Under the pieces are notes generated by a model, which was not told where the DNA came from, did not search any database, and worked only from the letters and a program-made list of their open reading frames with translations. Made by a program: the position numbers and the translations under genes. Shown here one piece after another: positions 46,034 through 56,288 of a DNA stretch of 64,000 bases. The number at the start of each line of letters is the position of its first letter. Position 1 is the stretch's first letter. This DNA comes from Eonycteris spelaea (Eukaryota; Chordata; Mammalia; Chiroptera; Pteropodidae): NCBI GenBank assembly GCA_003508835.1, contig PUFA01000034.1:7156501-7220500 (forward strand), written 5' to 3'.

Positions 46034-46495
46034 ATATGCAATGGAATATTACTCAACCATAAAAAATGAATAAAATCTTGCCATTTGCAACAACATGGAT
46101 GGAACTACGGGATATTAGGCTAAGTGAAATGAGTCTGAGAAGACAAATACCATACGATTTCACTTACATGTAGAATTCGAAAAACAAAATAAATGAACAA
46201 ACAAAACAAACACATAGATACAGGGAACAAATTGATGGTTCCCAGATTGTAGGAGGGTTGGGAGGATGGGTGAAAAAGACGAAGGGAATAATAAGTACAA
46301 ATTGGCAGTTACAAAATTATCATGGGGATGTAAAGTACAGCAAAGGGAATATATTGGTAATATTATAATAACTGTGTACGCTGTCAGGTGGGTACTAAAC
46401 AGGGTGACCAGTTTGTAAATTATATAAATGTCTAGTCACTATGCTGTACACCTGAAACTAATATAATATTGTCTGTCAACTATGATTGAAAAAGG
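46034..46495 (+). mobile_element. L1 LINE 3' UTR fragment
   Basis: The element starts at 'caatggaatattactcaacc' and runs through 'gccatttgcaacaacatgga', 'gctaagtgaaatgagtctga', 'ccatacgatttcacttacat', 'gtaaagtacagcaaagggaa', 'ctatgctgtacacctgaaac' and 'taatataatattgtctgtca', then an A-rich tail. This is a 5'-truncated, noncoding L1 end of a laurasiatherian type. Divergence is moderate, lower than for L2/MIR here. I could not fix a target-site duplication. Confidence 0.9.
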
Positions 46496-46499
46496 AAAA

Positions 46500-47587
46500 A
46501 AAGAAAACAAAATGGCAAAACCATGAAAAAGGTCCTATTATAACAATCTTCATAAGGCAGTGCTGGTTTAGATCCATTGGCAGTGGGCAAAAGAATGTAT
46601 CCGGTTTGATCTCTGATGGACAAGGAAAATGTTTCTTTGACGGTCCCAGAACAGAAAGTATTACCGATTCATCTTTTACTGGTTAAACAGTATAAACAGG
46701 GATAGAGGATTTAAAAACTGGCACTTGAGTCCCTTATTAACAGTAACATAGTTGGTGGATGGCAGATATCATCTGCAGTAAGGAGGGATGAGTGAGCAAA
46801 AGCGGATTAGACTAGCATGTTTTATCTACTGCTGGCTGACCTCTGTGAAATATGGATAGTTTTTGCACAAATAAGTTTACTTATGTGAGTTCACATTTTG
46901 TTTAAACGTCAGTTTATGCTAAAACCATTTTAAACCATACAATCTCTATGTATGTGCGAATATATATAATATATATTTATTTATGTATATTTATTTATAT
47001 ATGTGTGTTTATATATACACATAATATGTATGTATATAGTCAATGTGCTATGTTGAATACTACAAGATACAATGAGGTGCTGTAACACACAGACATTTTG
47101 ATGCACCCAAGGAATTCGCCATGCAGGTCATTCAGAGATGCTCTATTGTAAGCACATACAGTGTCCTTTTCCCTCAGCAGAACTGACGCAGATCTGAATG
47201 TATACCAACCACAAAGGCAATGAATGGAAACAAAGCTCACAGTTTGCAAACCAATTTGAAAATTAACAACCTAAACTTAGAACTTGCTCACTGAATCCCT
47301 GCTGGCTACTTCTGACTTGGAAGCATGACAAAGACAATGGCTTGTCACCCTTCAGTGCTTCTAAATAGTGATGATCATTTGAAAGCTTGGAAGGTGTAGT
47401 TTAAAGAGTGAGCTCTCTGGGAAGAGAGGAGAACCAGCACTCCTGGGAATATTTAGACTTGGCTGCGTCTGCGTGTATTCATAAGAAATACAACCGCATT
47501 TATTAATTGAGTTGGAGGAGCTGATAATTCAGAAGCCTTTGTGACCCATAACTTTAGTATATAGGTCAAGAAGTTTCTTTAAAAACA
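46500..47587. other. Unassigned noncoding sequence
   Basis: No gene or named repeat, apart from the TA-rich array at 46959-47039. Confidence 0.45.
46959..47039. repeat. TA/TTTA-rich low-complexity tract
   Basis: Alternating TATATA, ATTTATTTATGTATA and TGTGTGTTTATATATACACA words over about 80 bp. Confidence 0.9.
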
Positions 47588-47589
47588 TA

Positions 47590-47725
47590 TTTATTTACAT
47601 ACTATGAAAAAATAATAAGTAAAGAATAAGAGTATTACTATTTCATTAAACAGAGGTTATCCACTTAAACAATTTAGTATCCTTCCCCACTCCCACCCCA
47701 TGAATATTTCAATTTAAATAAATCT
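47590..47725. repeat. Possible old LINE-type interspersed repeat
   Basis: 'gaaaaaataataagtaaaga', 'acagaggttatccacttaaa' and 'caatttagtatccttcccc' recall a dispersed mammalian repeat with 'gtaaccactgttaacagtttggtgtatatccttcc'. Family uncertain. Confidence 0.35.
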
Positions 47726-47884
47726 CTCTGTTTCCTATAATTCCTCCACAGTCACAGCCGCGCACTTTCTCCTGATCTTTAATGGTTATTGATGACTGTC
47801 ACTGGATTACAGCTTGTGTCCTCAAAAGTAGGAGGTAGTGTGTTAATTGTCTGAAAAGATTCCAACTCCTCCACTCGGCCTGCT

Positions 47885-47920
47885 GTCTCTCTCTCTCTCT
47901 CTCTCCCTCTCTCTCTCTTT
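47885..47920. repeat. (CT)n microsatellite
   Basis: About 17 CT units with one CCC interruption. The opposing 60-codon frame with an RERERE stretch is its translation. Confidence 0.97.
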
Positions 47921-48774
47921 CATTTTTCCCTCCTGCTAAAATGCTTTCTTTCCTCTGCTTCCACAGAGCTGGCTCTATCACTCACCAGCCATTGCTGTGT
48001 ACTTGTATTTTGCCAGCAAAGCTGAAAAGGCCATTCTCAGGTGGCCACAAACTGGGACAGCTTCTCAGGTTCATTTGCTTTTCCATCACAAGTTCAATCT
48101 TCCTAAATTCTACTTCAAATGGAATCCCTACCTGAGTTCTTTTTAAACTAAAGATCAGACCCAAGAACATCAAGAACAGTCACAGAAATTACATTTGTTG
48201 GAACAGCTGTTGGGACCTGCTCTCACTATATTCAGAAACTTCTTCTATAATCTCTTGGTCAGGCAGCTACAAATTCAAATCACTAATATTGAATTAAGCA
48301 AACATGATACAGTGGAATCTAGAAAACATCGATTTTACCATTTTCTGGTTATTTCCAAGTCCCTTCTAGATTAGTGCTCTATAGATTTATTGCATTTGAT
48401 CTTTCAGCCTCTTTATTTAATCATTTTGCCTGATTGTTTTCATCCATCCTGTATTAATTTAAAGACTTCATAGTAGATTTGAGGTTCTAACCTCCAAGTT
48501 TGGAATGCATGCTGCAATATTTTTATTTCTATTTTGTTATTTATAGTGCCAATCAAGTGCTAGCATCTTACAGCACATTCAGGGTCTGCAACTCTAATTA
48601 CTTTAGTCATAGATCATTTAGATTGCCTTAATAGCAAACTCTCTAAGTCTATACAATGGAGTCGTAGTTTATTTGATATTAGTATCAAATATTTTAAGAT
48701 ATTTCAAGATTAACAAGGTAATACATAAATAATTTTATAAGCAGTAAAAAGAAAAAAAAAAGTTTTTAACCAAA
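47921..48774. other. Unassigned noncoding sequence
   Basis: No gene or named repeat recognised. Confidence 0.45.
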
Positions 48775-48779
48775 CTAGA

Positions 48780-49285
48780 GGAAAGTCGAATTGTATGTAA
48801 CAGGAATCAGAGAACCATGCGATCTAATCCAGGAACAGGTGTAACAGGTGCCCTGATGACCTTGCCTGTCTCTGTGTTGGGTACGTGGGCAGGGTGCACC
48901 ACCATCTAACTGGAGGCTTGGTGTAACACCCTGCAGCTTCCGCCGCAGCCCATGGAAGTACTCAGTCTGGCGAGTAGGCAGATTCTCCTCCATCTTGTTC
49001 CCTCCTCACCCTATCTTAGGACACAACTGGAGGATCCCGCGTTAGTCTGCAAAACTGCTTGGCTGTAGTTCAGTGTCAGCTTCTCAGAGGAAGAAACACC
49101 ACTCGCACTGTCCCTCCTAGGGCCTCTCTTGTTCAGAGTCATTCTGTGGGACCAGGGACATGGGAGCAGATACCATGCCCATCTTGCCTTTGCTGCCTAT
49201 GTAAGTAATAAACTTTCTGAATCCACTTGGGCTTCTGGTCTCCTTTCCAGCCAAATGTAAAAGCTGCAGTAGTAATACTCTGGCT
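48780..49285 (+). mobile_element. Possible solo LTR of an unclassified endogenous retrovirus
   Basis: GC is raised for 500 bp. Near the right end AATAAACTTTCTGAATCC (49207-49224) looks like an LTR polyadenylation signal, followed by 'ttctggtctcctttccagcc'. A 'ctcctccatcttgttccctc' phrase earlier recalls LTR U3 text. I did not find clean TG...CA ends or a short direct repeat, and no internal retroviral sequence is present. It could also be unrelated unique sequence. Confidence 0.35.
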
Positions 49286-49640
49286 CTGTACAGACTGCAC
49301 TTAATGGGGGAAATATCAATTGCCTCGAAGTATATGCCATTTTTAATAAATCAGCATTACGTATTGAATCTTACAATGAATTTCCAACCACTGATATCAT
49401 TAACATTTGTAGACACCACAATATAGTGACTTCTCATTTCCAGCCCTTCTTCAATTAGTACTTCTTTCCTTTGTGCTTCTGTGTAACTTCTTATTATCTC
49501 ATTTTAAATGTAATCAATAATGTAATTGTTATTTTGTATCTTTGTCTACCCAGTGAAATTAGTTATTCACACTGGAGAGAATTATTTGTTTCAATATCCC
49601 TGATTCAGCAGAGTATAATTGATTCAATGAATAAATGAAT
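49286..49640. other. Unassigned noncoding sequence
   Basis: No gene or repeat recognised; ends at an AATGAATG-type run near 49625-49650. Confidence 0.45.
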
Positions 49641-49644
49641 GAAT

Positions 49645-49820
49645 GAATAATAGTAGCAGCTAATATCCATTTAATACTTCCTAAGTCCCACAAACTTTTT
49701 AAGTTCTTTAATTACTTAATTATTACAATAATGCCATAAGTTTCAGTACTAACTTTATAGATTAGGAAACATAGCCAAAGAAGTTTAGTCTTACCTTATA
49801 TAGCCCAGAGTAAGACTGAA
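49645..49820 (-). mobile_element. MIR SINE
   Basis: 'aatagtagcagctaatatcc', 'cacaaactttttaagttctt', 'taattattacaataatgcca', 'taactttatagattaggaaa' and 'catagccaaagaagtttagt' give reversed MIR order. Confidence 0.75.
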
Positions 49821-50024
49821 TATTATTACTAATAAGTAAATACAAAATTTTTACTAAAAAATACTAGTAAAAATTATTTGGTTTGTGTTTATGTCTACAT
49901 ACTTCTTTAATCAAAATCCTCTATCCCTAATATCATCTTTCAATATTTTATAGAATACTGTTTCTTAATTCATTTTTATTTTAACCCTGTATCAATTTTG
50001 GCTGTTCAGATTTTGTTTAAAATT

Positions 50025-50110
50025 TATAGATATAGATATAAATATAGATATAGATATAGATATAGATGATAGAAGTAGAGATAAATATAGATAGATATAT
50101 AGATATGTAT
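50025..50110. repeat. (ATAGAT)n / (TAGA)n microsatellite
   Basis: Hexamer ATAGAT-type units interrupted by ATAAAT, GATGATAGAAG and TAGATAGA variants. Confidence 0.93.
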
Positions 50111-50219
50111 TTAAATTTCATCTTGAAAGATATTGCAGGTCACAGAAATCACATGTTGGCATTTCGCAATGGAATTTAGTTAATGAAAATACCAGTATAC
50201 ACATGACTCAGTAGATTAA

Positions 50220-50232
50220 AATATATATATAT

Positions 50233-50272
<40 letters not shown>
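50220..50272. repeat. (AT)n microsatellite, about 53 bp
   Basis: Two AT arrays joined at one TAATA phase slip. It is the longest self-complementary tract in the window. Confidence 0.97.
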
Positions 50273-50275
<3 letters not shown>

Positions 50276-51995
50276 ACCCAGTGTCAAAATAATGGAAAAA
50301 GAGAGAAGCATTGTCTTTTTCAGCTAGTACCCTGAAAACTTTGTTATTCTACAGCTCTAAGAACTGCTTGCTGACTTTATAAAAAATTCAAGTTCGAATT
50401 ATGCATCATAAGTATCTGTGAATGAGAGCCATTTTATATTCAATTGATACAATTTTTTGATATTCTTTAAAATACTAAAGAACCAGATTTTGGTGCACAA
50501 TTTGGTGAAGATAGAATTTTAGAAAAATTGTGTATGGAAGATAAATCAATATTTTCTAAAGTTGTTGAAATATCTTTAGATGTCATGAGTAAATCAAGCA
50601 TATTTTAATGTTTTGCCACAGAAAATGTCAGTGGTGTACCTCTATAATATTGTTTTAACAAAATATGCCTTCTATAGATTAAGCTATGTAAATATGATTA
50701 AAGTGCAATGTGACATAGCTCATAGTTAGGTCAACAACAGAACAGAAAATCACTTTTCTTTTTTATTTTATATGTTTTGTGCTATTAAATAAAGAAAGGA
50801 GGAAAATGTCACAGATTTTCAGCATTTCTTTCTGCAACGTTATGGAAGAAGCTGATGAATAACATAAACAAGTAGTACCAGCTTCTAATATGTCATTACA
50901 TGTATTATTACCATTAATGATTTAGATGGGATAAATTTTTGTGTTTCTAAGGCTCCATGTTATTTTCTCATGGTATTATAAATTGACGAACAAAGGTAAT
51001 ATCATTTCAGTAACACCTGGCCAATAATGACTGGAATAAACTCAGAAATCCACTTTCCCTTCCTCAACACAATATCAATTACAGAGTTTATTAATAAAAT
51101 AAAGAATCATATACTCAAAAAGTTTATTTTGAGTAAATAAATTTAACACATATTATTCTCTCAATTTTAATTCCTGCATTTTAAATTACCACATCACTTT
51201 TATGTGCGTGTTTGTGTATTAAGCCAATAAATCCAATAATTCAGGTGTGTATAAGTTTCTCTGTAAATCTTTGAAAAGATTTTTCTTTTTAGAAGCACTT
51301 CAGTCTACATCACAATTTTATATTCATATATGTTCACATCACTTTAAAATGTCACAGATGGCACGGAACACAGTTGGCATGTGTACTAAAAGAAAGAAAC
51401 ACTAAACTTGGAGTGGGTATAGTTGCTGATACACATAATTTCCCTCATATTGATTCTGGCTATATTGGTATAGAATACATTAGATCACACATGATGAGAT
51501 TCTATAGGAAGTTTGATGCCATGATAAAGAGAAGAAACAAATCACTCTGGGAATCAATGTCCTTCACAGTAATTCCTCTGAGTAGCTGGCTGCCATTTGA
51601 ATATAGTTTCAGCATTTTAAAATAAGTCCAAGGTTATCTAAAAAATATGACATGAACAGATGATTACCAGTAAGTGTTTAACTCATTCAATATGGAACGA
51701 CCCACTGAGATTATTTAAATCCAACTAGCAGGTGCCATCTTGGCTTGGCATAAGACTAGGCAAAGGAATGTGTCAAATTTCTTGGGGGCTGGCAGATCAC
51801 ACAAGACCAAGAATGTAACTCTGCAAAAGCTCATTAATTCATTTGGATCTATGACCAGAGACTATTGCTTTTAGGTCTGAACAGGCATCTTATAAAGGTC
51901 ATAGATGATCTCTGACATATCCTGTCCAGGTTTCTGATCAGGTCTGGCTATTCCCTCATCCCTGTATCCTCTCTCTGATCTGCTTTAGTCTTACG

Positions 51996-52118
51996 TTTCT
52001 TTCCTCCCTCCCTCTCTCCCTCCTTCCCTCCCTTCCTTTTATCCTTCCTTCTTTACTTCCTCCCTTTCTCCTTTCCTTTCTTCTTTTCATCTTTCCTTCC
52101 TTCCTTCTCTCCCTTTTC

Positions 52119-52186
<68 letters not shown>

Positions 52187-52195
52187 TTTCTTTCT
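51996..52195. repeat. 200-bp polypyrimidine tract ending in (TTTC)n
   Basis: The left half is mixed CCTC/TTCC words. The right half (52118-52184) is about 17 pure TTTC units, then TTCTTTCTTTC. It is nearly free of purines on the plus strand for 200 bp, so it could form triplex (H-) DNA. The lysine/arginine/glutamate-rich 73-102 codon minus frames are its translation. Confidence 0.97.
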
Positions 52196-52330
52196 GAAGG
52201 AATGACAACTGATATTTTTTGGGTGATTTTGCATGCCAGACACTGTATTATACCTTTTGTGCATGTGATCTCATTTAACAGATGAAAGAGTTGAGACCCA
52301 GAAATCAAATCAGTTGCTAACTGTCCTCTG
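52196..52330 (-). mobile_element. MIR SINE
   Basis: 'ttgcatgccagacactgtat', 'gcatgtgatctcatttaaca', 'gatgaaagagttgagaccca' and 'aatcaaatcagttgctaact' follow reversed MIR. It abuts the TTTC array. Confidence 0.75.
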
Positions 52331-52999
52331 GCTTAGCTTCATTTTCTGATCCTAGTCCCCTGTCATGTGATCACAACTTTCCATCCTTCTAGCTCTCCTT
52401 GTTACTCTTTCTCTTACTCATGTTCTACTCTTTTATACTTTAACCTCCATGAAAATAAAACATCCAGCCTTTCTACTTTCTCTTTAATTATGAGGCCAGT
52501 GGCTTAATGCTCTTAATTTTTGAATTAGATTCCATGATCTATCTCTTTAACTATATTCTTTCCTCTATCTTCAACTCCCTTCTCCAAGTACATCCTTTAA
52601 ATACAACATCCAATAACACAACTCATATAAATTTGAGGCATATTAAGCATATATTTATATAAGGCTAAATTTATGTGCTTTATAGCCTAGTCCAAGATCC
52701 AAAAACCCACTACCAGTGGGACAACTTATTGACATTTTATGTTCATGGTCTCCAACCTGTACACAGCCCCCAGTAATGTTGGCAGTCGCTTTGTTTCTTT
52801 GTTTAGCTCTCTCCTCCAACCTGCACATCGGCAATGCCAAACTTGACCCACAGTCCTCAAACTGTCAACTGTCTTCTCTCCACAAGTGTCATCTCCCCAC
52901 CTCTGAAACTTCTCTGTCTACTTATTCAGACTCACACACAAATGCACATAACATCTAGCCCCTGCTTTCTTCCCCAGCACATCTCACTCACCCAGTATG
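52331..52999. other. Unassigned, pyrimidine-rich, possibly L2-related
   Basis: The composition and its position just upstream of the L2 end at 53000 suggest more L2 relic, but I could not align phrases with confidence. Frames of 61-80 codons here carry no domain. Confidence 0.35.
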
Positions 53000-53310
53000 T
53001 TTGTCTCTGGTTATACTGAACTTCTTTGAGTTTCATAAACTCATTATGCTTGGGGCTTCTGATCATGTTTCTTCTTTTGTTCTAGAATAGTCTTTTCTGC
53101 AGTCTCATCCTGGGTAACTTCTACTCATCATATCAATCTTAGTTTACGAATCACTTTCCCCAGGATGACTTACTTGATACTTTAATTCTGGCTTGGGTAT
53201 ACAACCTATGTACTTTCCAGGCATGTAAGTCCTATATTATTATTTTTAGTGCCCCTCAAAATGATCAGTGTAAAATAAATATGTGTTGAGTGAATGAGAA
53301 GATAAATCAT
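53000..53310 (+). mobile_element. L2 LINE 3' end
   Basis: 'ttctagaatagtcttttctg', 'gggtaacttctactcatcat', 'acgaatcactttccccagga', 'tgacttacttgatacttta' and the final 'aaataaatatgtgttgagtg' follow the L2 3' UTR (tggaatgccctcc, ggctaactcctactcatcc, tcacctcctctgggaagccttccctga, caataaatatttgttgaatga). Confidence 0.75.
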
Positions 53311-53824
53311 CTAGATTATCTTTCTGTTTTATCCTTGAACTTATCATGACATTATTTTAAACATACTTAACCATCTTTAATTCTTAATTCTTTCATTTGG
53401 AAATAGAGAAGATATTGTGGGAGACATGAGTTATTATCTACTGAAACATCTTAAAATGTTTATCTCTAGAAAGTAAACCAATGCCAAGGTCTATATAAGA
53501 GCATCAGTGATTTTGTAATACTTGCCAAATAGGGTCTTTGAATTATCAATCCAGATCTCAGTGGATGAGCCTATCACCGTGATGCCATACATAGCAGAGG
53601 CAGTGCACTGTGAAGAATGGGGGCATGTGCCTATCTTTGATAAAGCTAGGGCACACACCAGAATCTTTTGTTCTATGATGAGACTCTTAAAACTATTGCA
53701 ATAGCACTGTAAAGATACCCAAATTTGTCTATGATGTTACTTAATGTGGTAGTTTTCAGTTAAAACTTATCTATACCCAATAAAACTCATCTATTTCCAG
53801 TAAAGTTGAATATTTGCAACCAAT
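53311..53824. other. Unassigned noncoding sequence
   Basis: A 60-codon plus frame at 53522-53704 has a balanced amino-acid mix but no domain I recognise and no splice signals of note. I do not call it a gene. Confidence 0.45.
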
Positions 53825-53960
53825 CAATAGAGTTTTGACACATCTACTATGTACTCATTACTGGGCTGGGTAGAGTAAAGGATCCAGGAGACATAAACTA
53901 AGATGCAAGATAGGCTTGCTATTAATAACGTAGTCAAGACCTAAATAGGTACACATGAAA
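53825..53960 (-). mobile_element. L2 3' tail, minus orientation
   Basis: 'gacacatctactatgtactc', 'attactgggctgggtagagt', 'aaaggatccaggagacataa' and 'actaagatgcaagataggct' fit reversed L2 (gagcacctactatgtgcc, ctaggcgctggggatacag). Confidence 0.55.
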
Positions 53961-54109
53961 TAGACCAATCGTGTTGTTCTAAGCTGCTGTATTTCAACCA
54001 TATATATGTTCTATATTAGTTCAGGGAGAGAGAGAAAAATCATTGCCACAGCTTTGTCTGTGACTATCTGAATTATTATCTTCATTCATGAATTACTTAT
54101 AGAAAGAAA

Positions 54110-54295
54110 GCAGAGATGATGCAATGGTTAAAAGCAGGCTTTGGAGTAAGATGGGTCTAGGTTCAATGTGATTTCTGAAACTTATTAGTTCTTCAGCATT
54201 GGGTACCTTACTTAACCTCTCTAAGTCTCATCTGAAAGGTCGATTAAATCTGATGATACGAATGAAGCACGTGACCCGGTGTGTGCATCCGATGA
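54110..54295 (+). mobile_element. MIR SINE, near full length
   Basis: 'gatgcaatggttaaaagcag', 'gctttggagtaagatgggtc', 'taggttcaatgtgatttctg', 'attgggtaccttacttaacc' and 'tctctaagtctcatctgaaa' match MIR from its 5' end onward. Confidence 0.87.
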
Positions 54296-55318
54296 AGAAG
54301 ACCTCATTTACATTTGCAGCTCTGTTGATTAGAGTTTATTTAGCATGGTGGAAAAGTTTCTTTCTTTTCTGAGAAAAGTCCAAAGAATTACCATGCAATA
54401 TTAATTTCATTCTGTTTAGCAAAATGATGACAAAAGGAAACAAGTGCGATCTACGTGCAATGCATTCTGAGGGCAGAGAACAAACCTTCCTGGGTACTGG
54501 GACCAGATGTCATGGTTCTTACTGGTAGACACGGACAACCTGGCTGCCATTTACCTCACACTGACACTAACCTATCCAAAAGCTCAGCCACACTGATATT
54601 TCATACCGCTCCTTATCTTTAGATGATTAGAACATGACGGAGCAGGAAATTCCCTTTACACCTGTCAAATACTGAGTCCTCCATAAACAAAACCAATTTT
54701 ACTATCACCATTAAGCTATTCCAAGTGGCTTTGGAGGAGGTCATGGGAAGTGCCCAGGCTCCAGCTCAGCATACCACCTTCTTAAAAGTCACAGATGTTT
54801 GCCTTTAGAAGCTAGACACCAAATAACAAGATTATTCTAATTTATATTCCTTGAGTGCAATATAGCTTGCTGAATTCTATTTTCTATTTCATAGCTCAGC
54901 TAACCTTTTCCTTTGCAGAGCCTGTACCATGTTGATAATTCTTTAGGTTACCTTCTGTGGTTACTCAAGCCATCTGTTACCCCACAGGTATCTGCTCCTA
55001 TCCCCAAAGGTAGACCCCAGCTGAAGGGATAAGACCCAGATGTGTCAGAAGTTCAGAGAAGGAGAGGCTTTTAAGTAGAGATAAGCTGGGGCAAGACAAT
55101 AGTGTGAGAGAGAGGACGAAGAATGCCTAAGAAGCAGGCAGAATTTGATCTGAGAACTGGAGTATTAGAAAAGAAAACTCTGATGTCTTTTATGCTTATA
55201 AAAGGCAGAGGCAGGAAAAGATTGTGTGCAGAGGCCAGCAACCTATTTTATTGATTTATTGATTTTTACTATGTGAAGGAAAACCATCAGAGTTATGTTA
55301 GAAAGTTGGGTTTGGGCC
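54296..55318. other. Unassigned noncoding sequence
   Basis: No gene or named repeat recognised. Confidence 0.45.
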
Positions 55319-55319
55319 A

Positions 55320-55796
55320 GGTTATGAATGATTTATAAGTTAAGTTGCAGCCCCCACCGCCACCAAAAAATTAAAAAATAGAAAAAAATTAAGCGTTGCA
55401 GTCCTAACTTCCAGTATCTCAGAATATGACCTTATCTGGAAATACAGTCATCACAGATGTAATCAGTTAAGACGAGGTTATACTGTCGGAAGGAAGATCC
55501 TATTCCAACATGACTGGAGTCCTTATAAAAAGGGGATGTTTGGACACAGACACACGCAGGGGAGAACACCATGTAAAGATGAAGACAAAGATTGGGGTGA
55601 TACATCTACAAGTCAAGAAACACCAAAGACTGCTAGCAAACCACAGGCTGTTTCTGGTAGCCCTCAGAAGACATCACCCCCGCCAACATCTTGACCTTGG
55701 AATTCCAGCCTCCAGAACTGTGATGCAATACATTTCTGTTGTTTAAGCTGCCCTCAGTTTGCTGTATTTTGTTATGACAGCCCTAGCAAACAAATA
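55320..55796 (+). mobile_element. MLT1-type MaLR solo LTR, near full length
   Basis: The LTR runs from 'gttatgaatgatttataagt' through 'tatctcagaatatgacctta', 'acagatgtaatcagttaaga', 'aacatgactggagtccttat', 'aaaaaggggatgtttggaca', 'gagaacaccatgtaaagatg', 'acaagtcaagaaacaccaaa', 'ccagcctccagaactgtgat' to 'gttatgacagccctagcaaa'. An A-rich expansion sits at 55363-55390. The 78-codon frame at 55510-55746 is LTR sequence, not a gene. No provirus interior is present. Confidence 0.92.
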
Positions 55797-56010
55797 TATT
55801 TTGACCGTTGGACTAAGAATTGTTTGCCCTCTATTTTACATGCAAAAGGAAAGCACAGAAGAAGTCAGGGAAGAGACCAGATCTGACCAATTAATTTGAC
55901 TGGTGCATGTTCAAGTGACTAAATGTTGTGTGTGGAGCTAGAGACAGGGGGTCCAGTAAGAAGTCCACAGCATGGTTGCAAGTCAGAGAGCCTGGCATCT
56001 AGTAAGAGAT
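55797..56010. other. Unassigned noncoding sequence
   Basis: No gene or repeat recognised between the LTR and the MIR. Confidence 0.45.
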
Positions 56011-56014
56011 CAAT

Positions 56015-56205
56015 AAATAATTATACTTTACATTTACGAGTTTGTCAGATCTGGCACATTGCATGCATCACCTTAGTGAATTCTTGCAATCATCCCATGA
56101 GGGAGGTGGTATCAGTATCTCTGTTTTACAAATAAGTAAGCTGATGTTCAAACACAGTAAGTAGTGGAGCCAAAAATTAAATCCAGATCTGTCTATTTCC
56201 AGGGT
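56015..56205 (-). mobile_element. MIR SINE, near full length
   Basis: 'atttacgagtttgtcagatc', 'gcatgcatcaccttagtgaa', 'ttcttgcaatcatcccatga', 'gggaggtggtatcagtatct', 'ctgttttacaaataagtaag' and 'aagtagtggagccaaaaatt' follow reversed MIR throughout. Confidence 0.88.
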
Positions 56206-56244
56206 ACAAGTTATTTAGCACTATGATATGTTTAATAACTGAAT

Positions 56245-56246
<2 letters not shown>

Positions 56247-56287
<41 letters not shown>
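56247..56287. repeat. (GT)n microsatellite
   Basis: Twenty uninterrupted GT units and one further G. The opposing frame with a run of TH residues is its translation. Confidence 0.98.

Positions 56288-56288
<1 letters not shown>

Larger units (their letters stand above)
49821..51990. other. Unassigned AT-rich sequence
   Basis: Two AT/ATAGAT arrays are listed separately. No gene. An 83-codon frame at 51374-51625 has no domain. Confidence 0.45.

Noticed and set aside
47955..48010. Plus-strand MIR-like phrase 'ctatcactcaccagccattg'
   Set aside because: Too short and not followed by the MIR core.
51956..52308. Lysine/arginine/glutamate-rich minus-strand frames (73 and 102 codons)
   Set aside because: Direct translation of the (TTTC)n and TTCC tract.
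53522..53704. 60-codon frame with a protein-like residue mix
   Set aside because: No homolog recognised, no acceptor or donor of quality around it, and it is within the chance length range for this window.
55510..55746. 78-codon frame with basic, histidine-rich text
   Set aside because: Lies wholly inside an MLT1-type LTR, which is noncoding.
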